Source: Branchiostoma floridae
Taxonomy: Eukaryota; Chordata; Leptocardii; Amphioxiformes; Branchiostomatidae
Assembly: GCF_000003815.2 (NCBI RefSeq)
Contig: NC_049992.1
Location: 21,444,333 to 21,508,332 of the forward strand
Reading direction: 5' to 3'
DNA: 64,000 nt
Each line of letters begins with the position of its first letter. The first letter of the stretch is position 1. Under the pieces are notes generated by a model that saw nothing but the letters and a program-made list of their open reading frames with translations, made no database searches and was not told the origin of the DNA. The translations under genes were made by a program, and so were the position numbers. This document shows, in pieces, positions 44,579 through 56,500 of the stretch.

Positions 44579-47500
44579 CTGAAAGAAAGAAATTGTTGGT
44601 TTAATCATTATCTCAGCAAGATTTCCCTGGTAAGTTTGCAGACTGAGATCATATTATCTTTGGTTAGGAAGAAAACGGAGTGCTTGTGGTTGTTTCAACT
44701 TTGCAGATGAAGCAATAGCAGATCTGCAGTTCCATAATGGAAACAATGACGCCAGTTGGAAATCAAGACACGCAGACTTACACTTACTGGCAAGGTAGCC
44801 AAACTAAATCAGGCTTCTAGTGGCTAACCCAACAGTAACCCCCCACACCATAAAGGGACCATAAAGCCCAGCCGGCCAGCCCCAGAGTTTGTTTGTATAG
44901 TCAGGCGCCATATACAGACAGAGAAGTGAGACATGATCAACTGTCACTGATCTATATATAGAGTACAGCACTATATCTGCTCTCTATATTGTATTTTTAC
45001 CAAGATCACATCCTAAACATTTCATTTCATTTATTTCTTTAACCAGGTATAATGCTAATGCCCTGTTTTTCAGGAAACCCTGGGTACATAAAACTTCACA
45101 AACATACAATCCAACAAACAGCATAGTTACAAAAATAGAACAACAACAATGCATGATTTCATAATTATCAAATTCCCATCAATTGGTAAGATTCGTATTT
45201 AAAATCAGTCTTTGATCGAAATCAGTCCGCGTTTGAACTCCTTTAATGTACTGGAACGCCTCAGTTCTACGGTAACAACATTGCACATGAAAGTAGAGTA
45301 GTGTGGCAAACAGTGTCAATTGGGAGGATACTTCAAATCTGTTTGCAAACGTGAAAATAATTCATTGTTCCTATTTGCTGTTCAGCTAAAACTCTGCTCA
45401 TATGCTGTACAGCTGATATGCTGCTGTCAGTTCTGATTAGTTCATGGCAGTTCTAAGCCTTGATTGGCTCTTGACAAAAGAAAAAGAAGAAGAAAGAGAA
45501 CACATCAGGAACAACAGTTTGTTTCCCCTTTCCCCTTTGATTGGATAATGAAAAATGTCCCCACGGAGAATAAACAAGGTATCAAATGGAAAGTTTTGGA
45601 AGACTTGGACTATGCTGATAACCTAGGACTCTCAGCACACATACACCATCATGTACAAGAGAAGACAGGTTGACTAGTAGTAGTATCCATTATGAGGAGT
45701 ATTTTCTGACTACATGTATACGTACATTATTATTTTTGTAACTGTTGGCACTATTATCTCTACGGGTGAAGAACAAGAAAACACAAGTACTCAGAAAGAG
45801 AACTGCTAAGAACTTAAAAGAGGCCACATATCTACATTTTGTAGACAGTATGGTAACAGCTTATGGGGACTGTCCCTCAGAAAATAAATACAAGGGTTAG
45901 CATTAAGCCAACTGTAGTCATTATCTCAGTCATCAAAATGCTTGGTCCATTCTGGAGAAACATCTCAATCCCTCACACAGAGTAATGTGCAAGGCTGGAC
46001 AACCATAGCTACAAACTTTTCCAAATTAAATGCCTAAGGTGCATATTGGGGATTTTTTGGCCAAACACCATCCCAAACAAGGAACTTCCACACAACAGTG
46101 GTGCCTCTGTAGAATACTGTCACAACTCGTAGATCGCCATGACTTGGCCGTGTATGCTGTATGCCTCCTATCTCTATAACAAGGGGTGCATTGAAGTGGA
46201 CGTCAGCAGGGAAGAGAATTAATAGAGGCCATCCAAGAGAGACATGGTGAAGGACAGTAGAGAGAGACCTAAGAGAGAGACTGACCCTTGATACAGACTG
46301 GGCAGATGGAGAGCATACCTCCCGTTGCCTCCAGGACCACTAGGCCCAGAAGAGGACTGAGTGAGTGAGTATTATTGTGAGTAATGTGTGGTCCTGCATG
46401 TGGAGGCTGTACCTGTAGTGTTCCCCTGTCCACAATCCGAGCCATGTTCTGGTCACTTCCCCCTGCTGTAATACAGGATCTCCCTAACCACTGGCAACAG
46501 TAGACCTGACAAAAAGTAACAAATAGTGAAATACAGGTATGAAGCAGAACAAGGCAGATGAGACTTTCTCTTCAACTCTGCTTCTCAGCAATAAAAAAAC
46601 TCATTTTATCTATTTTTATTATTCTTTTTAACAGTACTGGGAATGAAAGACTCTTTCTGTAGACAAAAATTGCTGCAAATCCACATGATTAAATGACTTG
46701 ACAATGGGAGCAGGTATCTGTTCTTAGTACAATGGGACATACAGTCAAACCTGACTATTTTTAGCGGTCACCTTTGCATAGCAGCCAACTGGGCAGCCAC
46801 TTTTTGTCGGTCCCTTGGATTTTTCCCATGGACCTAAGCATTAAGGTCTATAGCGGCCACCTATCCAAAGTGGCCATGGCCACAAGATTTCCGGTCTCGT
46901 AGATACAGAAATACTGCATTTCGCGTCTCCACACCCTGCGCCCGGTTTAAAGTTGTAGTCTACGGGAGAGTCTACTATGATAATAGTATAGGTAGAAATG
47001 CTACTTGCAGTGGAAGTGTTCACCACCAAAACTGAATAAAATGTGCAGTTATTTGTCATGGAAGTAAAACTGGCTGTTTGATTATATATGATTTATGTTT
47101 CAAAATGAAAGGTGTTTGAGTTTTAAAATGCTGCTCGCCCTAGTCATGGTGATTATGAAACATTCCAGGTATATAAGTTAGCAACAAGCTTCTCGAAATG
47201 TCCATATGCGGTAATATTTTCTTGCAAATAACTTTTTCATAAATGTACAAACGTTGATTCAGGAATATGAACATAGAAGAGAGGGGCATTGATTAAGCAA
47301 TTCATAGAAACTATTTAGAGCTTTTATTCAGGCTTTATTTTTTCATTATTTTTTTTCTTTAGAAGCACTTAAACTGTAAATCTAAACATTGGTCACCTGT
47401 GCAATGTTCACATGAATAAAGATCAGCGGGTACTGAAAGCATGTGTAACTTATTGCTCGTGGTCAATAGATCAGCATTTTCTCTCTAGCAGCAACCCGTA

Positions 47501-50500
47501 CTATAGCCGGCCACATTATCCCGTCNNNNNNNNNNNNNNNNNNNNNNNNNNNNNNNNNNNNNNNNNNNNNNNNNNNNNNNNNNNNNNNNNNNNNNNNNNN
47601 NNNNNNNNNNNNNNNNNNNNNNNNNCTGGTGGAATGTCTTTGATCTTGTCTGTGGAGTTGAAGTCCCAGACCTGCAGGGCGCTGTCCTTACGCCACGACC
47701 CCGTCAGCACGTGGTTGTGCTCGGGGTCGATGTCCAGCCCCTCCCCACAGATGTGTGGGCCAAAAATCTTCCTGTTAAACCAAGATGTCAAGTTTCATGT
47801 GTTAAGGCACTTTCATGGTAATAACTAGAGTTTGGTGATCTCATACCTCCATGAATATTTAGAGCTTTTGTTAATTTCATGCAAATGACTTAACATTATA
47901 ATAACATGATTTATGCATGGTGTTGTTCATCATTGAATAATGTACAGTACACATGTCACAAGTAAAATTCCCAATTCAGATCATTAATCATTAAGTTGTT
48001 TTGCAATCTTTGCATAAATTATGCAAATAAGTTCCTCATTTGCATACTTCATATCTGCATATGTTTCACCGATTACAATTAACAAGTGCTACATTTATCA
48101 AAGTCCAGTTATTGCAAACAATGGAATTATACAATTTCCTCATTAATTATGCAAATTAAGTCCTCATTTGCATAAAATGCATATCAGTATGAACATCTTT
48201 GCCCAAGCTACCTGCATATCTAAAATGCAGGCAATCCATCGTTCCTTTCTGCAGTTATCCTTTGGAGTGTCTTGACAAAAACGCCCCTGCAGTTCCACAA
48301 TTAAATGTTAGGGGACTGAAACTTGCCCCACTTTGTCATAATGCTAAAAGGTATCTACCACCCAGATGTCTTGACCATATCACGTCCGGGACAAGAGATA
48401 CAACGAAAAAACTGCTATGATAGAATATTTTCATTAATTATGCAAATGTATTCCTTATTTGCATAATTAGTATCTTATCTTGTACAACATTGTCTAAGGT
48501 ACCTACATACCAAAAATCATGCAAATCCGTTGTTCCCTTCTTGAGTTATCCTCGTCAGAAGTTTTTGACTAAAATGCCCGTTATCCCAAAACTAAATGCT
48601 AGGGGCCCAAACTTATGTCATTTCTTCCTGAGCACAAGAGCTATCTGATACTCAAAAATCGTGACCATAGCATGTTCAGAACACTGAGATAGCAAACCCG
48701 GAAGTTGCGCTGCAGTACCAATGAAAGCCGCTAGGGAGCCCAAAATCTAGTCATATCTAGCTTTTGTCAAACACTACCAACACACCAAGTATGAAACCAA
48801 TTCACCCTGCCGTTCTTNNNNNNNNNNNNNNNNNNNNNNNNNNNNNNNNNNNNNNNNNNNNNNNNNNNNNNNNNNNNNNNNNNNNNNNNNNNNNNNNNNN
48901 NNNNNNNNNNNNNNNNNNNNNNNNNNNNNNNNNNNNNNNNNNNNNNNNNNNNNNNNNNNNNNNNNNNNNNNNNNNNNNNNNNNNNNNNNNNNNNNNNNNN
49001 NNNNNNNNNNNNNNNNNNNNNNNNNNNNNNNNNNNNNNNNNNNNNNNNNNNNNNNNNNNNNNNNNNNNNNNNNNNNNNNNNNNNNNNNNNNNNNNNNNNN
49101 NNNNNNNNNNNNNNNNNNNNNNNNNNNNNNNNNNNNNNNNNNNNNNNNNNNNNNNNNNNNNNNNNNNNNNNNNNNNNNNNNNNNNNNNNNNNNNNNNNNN
49201 NNNNNNNNNNNNNNNNNNNNNNNNNNNNNNNNNNNNNNNNNNNNNNNNNNNNNNNNNATCAGAAGGTCTTCATACTTACATGTAGACATCAGAAGGTGTA
49301 CATACTTACATGTAGACATCAGAAGGTGCACATACTTACATGTAGCCATCAGAAGGTCTTCATACTTACATGTAGACAATTCAGAAGGTGTACATACTTA
49401 CATGTAGACATCAGAAGGTGTACATACTTACATGTAGACATCAGAAGGTGTACATACTTACATGTAGACATCAGAAGGTGCACATACTTACATGTAGACA
49501 TCAGAAGGTGTACATACTTACATGTAGCCATCAGAAGGTGTACATACTTACATGTAGACATCAGAAGGTGTACATACTTACATGTAGACATCAGAAGGTG
49601 TACATACTTCCATGTAGCCATCAGAAGGTGTATATACTTCCATGTAGCCATCAGAAGGTGTACATACTTACATGTAGACATCAGAAGGTGTACATACTTC
49701 CATGTAGCCATCAGAAGGTGTACATACTTCCATGTAGCCATCAGAAGGTGTACATACTTACATGTAGACATCAGAAGGTGTACATACTTACATGTAGACA
49801 TCAGAAGGTGTACATCATAACTTACATGTAACGATCATGCAGAAGGTGCACATACTTACATGTAGCCATCAGGTGTACATACTCACATGTAGCCATTAGA
49901 ACAGGGCTCTAGCCAGCGTCCGTTTTTCCGTCAATTGACGGAAATTTGCTGCGTCTGACGGAATAATTCTAAAACCAATCCGTCAACCTTGACGGACAAA
50001 AGTCCTTGGTGGAAACTACAGGCGGCTTGGGGGCACCGTCCACTGCCGTAAAAGCCACACACTGTTTGTTTTGCTATTGTGATGTTTGTTGACAACGTGT
50101 GTCGGCGCCCTTTTGCATACGATAATCTCATTAAAACCCGTTTTTCAAGGTCTCAGTTTAGTCCTTCTAATTAATTTTCGCGGTTTTCGTGACGATTGTA
50201 ATTGGCTGACGGAAAAAAGTTCGAGCTGGCTAAAGCCCTGCATTAGAAGGTGTACATACTCACATGTAGCCATCAGAAGGTCTTCATACTTCCATGTAGA
50301 CATCAGAAGGTGTACATACTTACATGTAGACATCAGAAGGTGTACATACTTCCATGTAGCCATCAGAAGGTGTACATACTTACATGTAGACATCAGAAGG
50401 TGTACATACTTCCATGTAGCCATCAGAAGGTGTACATACTTACATGTAGACATCAGAAGGTGGTCATACTTACATGTAGACATCAGAAGGTGCACATACT

Positions 50501-53500
50501 TCCATGTAGCCATCAGAAGGTGTACATACTTACATGTGCATCAGAAGGTGTCNNNNNNNNNNNNNNNNNNNNNNNNNNNNNNNNNNNNNNNNNNNNNNNN
50601 NNNNNNNNNNNNNNNNNNNNNNNNNNNNNNNNNNNNNNNNNNNNNNNNNNNNCATGCATATCATTATGAACATCTTTGCCCAAGCTACCCGCATGCCTAA
50701 TATGATACCAATCCCTCAATCCTTTCTGCAGTTATCCTCTTTGGAATGTCTTGACAAAAACGCCCCTGCAGTACCAAAATTAAATGTTAGGGGGCTGAAA
50801 CCTACCCCACTTTGTCATGACACTGAAAGCTATCCATCACTTAAATGTGAAGACCATAGCATGTCTGGACCAAGAGATACATAGAAAAAACTGATAGGAT
50901 AGAATATCCTCATTAATTATGTTAATTCACTCCTATTTTGCATAATCTGTATTTTATCCTGTACAACATTGTCTAAGGTACCTATATACCAAAAATCACG
51001 AAATCTGTTGTCCCCTTCTTGAGTTATCGTCTTCAGAAGTTTTTGACAAAAGTGCCCCTGCTATCCCAGAACTAGCCGCTAGGGGGCCCAAACTTATGTC
51101 ACTTCTTCCTGAGCACAAGAGCTGTCTAACACGCAAAAATCGTGACCATAGCATGTTCAGAACACCGAGATAGCAAAACCGGAAGTTGCCCTGCAGTACC
51201 AAGGGGAGTCGCTAGGGGGCCCAAAATCTAATCATTTCCAGCTTTCATCACATACTACCAACACACCAAGAATGAAACCAATCCACCCAACCGTTCTTGA
51301 GTTATCTTGTTTACACACAGACACACACACAAACGCAGGGTAAAATATAACCTCCATGACATTTCATGGAGGTAAATATAACCTCCATGACATTTCATGG
51401 AGGTAACTACAGTAACTATTCACAAGACTTTGATGTCACATAAGAAAAACAACTTACCTCACTGAATGCTTCACCCTTGAATCCCAGAACTGTAAAAAAA
51501 AGAGGAATTTCAGCAAAGAAACAGAGTTTTAAGCTAGACCTGGTGCTGCAGATGCCTTTTGGGCATATATCATCACCATAATGTGGTGCTACTGATATCT
51601 AATGCAGTAACCCAATGTCATCTACATTCCATTCAACTAGAGTTCCACAACCCCATACCTTTGCTAACTGATCTTAACCTTTGCAACTTTAACAATCAAA
51701 TTGAATATTCTTCTCTTTCAGTTACAAACGTTACATGTTGCAATAGTCTTCTAACAGAGCAGTGCAAATTAGAATCCGATTTGGATGATTGGACTTAACT
51801 ATATGAGCATTGCTTAAGCTATCTACATACAAAAATCATGAAGATCTGTCAACCCTTCTCGAGTTACTGTAAATGCAGAAACTTTTGCGGTGGTTTAATG
51901 TTCGTGTTTTTCGCAGTGGCCACTTCACCGAAAACTCAAAACCACCGCGAACATTTTTCCATGGCAGTAAGAGACTATAGTGTATGGTGCTACCGAGAAA
52001 TTAAAACCTCTACGAAAAGTCCATTTTCCCGCTACCGCGAAATCAAATCCCCGCGAACTTAAATGTATTTATAGTATTCCCTTTCAAGTCTGACAGGTAA
52101 CCAGCCCCTGCTGTTCTAAAACAAGCCGCTAGGGTGCCCCAACCTATACCAGTTACTCTCGGCCTCAAAAGCTGTCTACCACTCAAAAATCATAGCCACG
52201 TAGCATGTCCAGAAATCGAGATATCAGTTCCGTTGCAGTACCGTAACAAGCTGCTAGGGGCTGATCAAGACGTACCCACACACCGAATATCAATACATTT
52301 ATCCATTGCAATAAATGATTAAATTAATACTGTTAATCAGCCAGTCAAGTAAAAGTTGGAGTGAGGTGTGTCTAACCTGGATGGTATCATCCCATCCACC
52401 ACTCAGAAACACACCGGGGTAGGCTACAGCATTAGGATGGTACAGAACACTGAACACTCGCAACATGTGTCCGTCCATAACCGTCTTGTCTGGACTACAA
52501 AAAAATCACATAGGAATGGTTAGAGATCTACATTTACCCTGCATTCAGAAGGAAATCTGCCATTACAAGTACACCTATCCAAACCTGTAGATTCATCTAC
52601 TGTACATCAATCAAACCCCAAAATAACCCCAGCAGGGGCAAAGTAGAGGGGAGGAGAAAGGGGAGATCATGGGCGGTGAACATGGTAAAACACTGACCTG
52701 GGTTCAAAGGTTCGGACCATCTTTTTGGTGGCAGTGTCATACATGTGCAGCTGTGCAGAGGCGCCACCTGTCACGAACACATCGCCGTGTGGGGAGAAAC
52801 TAGCAGTCAGAGTCTGTCTGTTCTCGTGGATGGTGTGGAGGCACGACCCCGACGATGGGTGCCAGAACTTTATCACACCATTGGCATCTGACATGCAACA
52901 AGAACAGTTGTTGTCACATACATGTAGCTATCAGGTGTACACAATGTACTTACATGTAGCCATTAGAAGGTGTACATACTTACATGTAGCCATCAGAAGG
53001 TGTACATACTTACATGTAGCCATCAGAAGATGTACATACTTACATGTAGACATCAGAAGGTGTACATACTTACATGTAGCCATCAGAAGGTGTACATACT
53101 TACATGTAGACATCAGAAGGTGTACATACTTACATGTAGCCATCAGAAGGTGTACATACTTACATGTAGACATCAGAAGGTCACCCTCACACTCAGGGTT
53201 GACATCGCGGCAAAGCCTAACGATATCACCCCTGACAAATCAGCCAGGGTATTTGGGTATTTGGCTTCTTGTTGTCGGAAGCTCGGAAAGGCGCCATATA
53301 AGGTGTACATACTTACATGTAGCCATTAGAAGGTGTTCATACTTACATGTAGACATCAGAAGGTGCACATACTTACATGTAGCCATCACAAGGTGTACAT
53401 ACTTACATGTAGCCATTAGAAGGTGTTCATACTTACATGTAGCCATTAGAAGGTGTTCATACTTCTGTCCATGGTCAGCGGGTATGAAGGCCAGACTAGT

Positions 53501-56500
53501 GCAGGGGAGGTGGGCATCACGAACCTCCTGGTCAGTCAGGTGGTACAGGACTGACCCATCATGAGCCTGAAAGATCTGAATAACAGCATGTCCATCAGAA
53601 TGTGCAGACTCATGTAATGTAACTGCATGGTATTTGGAACTTAAGGGTCCTGGGTAAAATCCTGTCGTCCTACCAATCTTCTAGTACAACTAAATATCAA
53701 TGCACTNNNNNNNNNNNNNNNNNNNNNNNNNNNNNNNNNNNNNNNNNNNNNNNNNNNNNNNNNNNNNNNNNNNNNNNNNNNNNNNNNNNNNNNNNNNNNN
53801 NNNNNNATGAGAGGATGGGGCAATACAGGCAGGGACATACTTCGGGACTGACACGGCTCTGATAAGTGTGGGTTTGGAAACAGGCAGTAGAAGTTGCAGG
53901 CATGCTGATCTCTACAGTCACAACAACACACCTAATTTTTGTAAAAAAAAAATATTTTTCAATCTGCAGCTTTCCTTGCTGGCCACATAAAATGAGGCTG
54001 TGTCTGTGTTTAGTGCTTGGGACAGGCGTCAACAAAACAAATATGCAGCCAGTGGATTTTCTGACCACCTACGCTACATCAGGGTTTGGGTTTGGCTAAA
54101 ATCAAACACAGCTTGAACAAATTTCTTCATAAAGTGTAATATACATTTATTATGATTTTAAAACTGTGTTGCAAGCATGAAATCTAATCCAGTTTCCATC
54201 ACGTTCCTGGCTCTTTCTGAACACGAGCCGAGCCCACACAACATCTAAGGTAAAAACCTTTACCTTAACAGCTCCATGAACAAGTCCAGCGGCCACCAAT
54301 GTCCCATCATAGCTGTACTTCACACACAGGACATTCTCATGGCCACAGTCACTGAAACATAACAACACACCATCAGCCTAACATTAGCTGTACGTCATAC
54401 ACAGGACATTCTCATGGCCACAGTCACTGAAACGTAACAACACACCATCAGCCTAACATTAGCTGTACTTCACACACAGGACATTCTCATGGCCACAGTC
54501 ACTGAAACATAACAACACACCATCAGCCTAACATAAGCTGTACTTCACACACAGGACATTCTCATGGCCACAGTCACTGAAACATAACAACACACCATCA
54601 GCACTTCACACACAGGACATTCTCATGGCCACAGTCACTGAAACGTAACAACACACCATCAGCCTAACATTAGCTGTATGTCACACACAGGACATTCTCA
54701 TGGCCACAGTCACAGAAACATAACAACACACCATCAGCCTAACATAAGCTGTACTTCACACACAGGACATTCTCATGGCCACAGTCACTGAAACATAACA
54801 ACACACCATCAGCCTAACATAAGCTGTACTTCACACACAGGACATTCTCATGGCCACAGTCACTGAAACATAACAACACACCATCAGCCTAACATTAGCT
54901 GTACGTCACACACAGGACATTCTCATGGCCACAGTCACTGAAACATAACAACACACCATCAGCCTAACATTAGCTGTACGTCACACACAGGACATTCTCA
55001 TGGCCACAGTCACTGAAACATAACAACACACCATCAGCCTAACATTAGCTGTACGTCACACACAGGACATTCTCATGGCCACAGTCACTGAAACATAACA
55101 ACACACCATCAGCCTAACATTAGCTGTACGTCACACACAGGACATTCTCATGGCCACAGTCACTGAAACATAACAACACACCATCAGCCTAACATACATG
55201 TAAGCTGTACTTCACACACAGGACATTCTCATGGCCACAGTCACTGAAACATAACAACACACCATCAGCCTAACATACATGTAAGCTGTACTTCACACAC
55301 AGGACATTCTCATGGCCACAGTCACTGAAACGTAACAACACACCATCAGCCTAACATTAGCTGTACGTCACACACAGGACATTCTCATGGCCACAGTCAC
55401 AGAAACATAACAACACACCATCAGCCTAACATAAGCTGTACTTCACACACAGGACATTCTCATGGCCACAGTCACTGAAACATAACAACACACCATCAGC
55501 CTAACATAAGCTGTACTTCACACACAGGACATTCTCATGGCCACAGTCACTGAAACATAACAACACACCATCAGCCTAACATAAGCTGTACTTCACACAC
55601 AGGACATTCTCATGGCCACAGTCACTGAAACATAACAACACACCATCAGCCTAACATAAGCTGTACTTCACACACAGGACATTCTCATGGCCACAGTCAC
55701 TGAAACATAACAACACACCATCAGCCTAACATTAGCTGTACTTCACACACAGGACATTCTCATGGCCACAGTCACTGAAACATAACAACACACCATCAGC
55801 CTAACATTAGCTGTACGTCACACACAGGACATTCTCATGGCCACAGTCACTGAAACATAACAACACACCATCAGCCTAACATTAGCTGTACGTCACACAC
55901 AGGACATTCTCATGGCCACAGTCACTGAAACATAACAACACACCATCAGCCTAACATTAGCTGTACGTCACACACAGGACATTCTCATGGCCACAGTCAC
56001 TGAAACATAACAACACACCATCAGCCTAACATTAGCTGTACTTCACACACAGGACATTCTCATGGCCACAGTCACAGAAACATAACAACACACCATCAGC
56101 CTAACATAAGCTGTACTTCACACACAGGACATTCTCATGGCCACAGTCACTGAAACATAACAACACACCATCAGCCTAAGGCACGATCTAGACACATTTT
56201 TTCCAGACATCCGTGAGCCTACAACCTCTCGCCGACAGCTTTTTTTCAGTGTCTAGATGGAACTGCAATATCGCCATAAAGATATCGGCAAAATTTCTCC
56301 TGAAAGGTCTGGAGCATTCGCCCGATAGCTTGTCAGGGGTCCCCGATAGCTTAGCAGGGGTCCCCGACAGATTCCGCACACGTGTAGATGTGTCCCGACT
56401 TCGGGAGGGCTTATTAGTCTATATAGCTTTTTTTGTATTAGAAAATTTTTTACACATATTCACTTCCCTTTTTTTTTGAAGACAGAATTTTCACAATAAT

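Noticed and set aside
49296-49831. Regular 30-bp repeats resembling a CRISPR array or a repeat-protein gene
   Set aside because: Units are directly adjacent with no unique spacers, and both strands are open only because the 30-bp unit lacks stops. It derives from a WD40 exon edge in a eukaryote.
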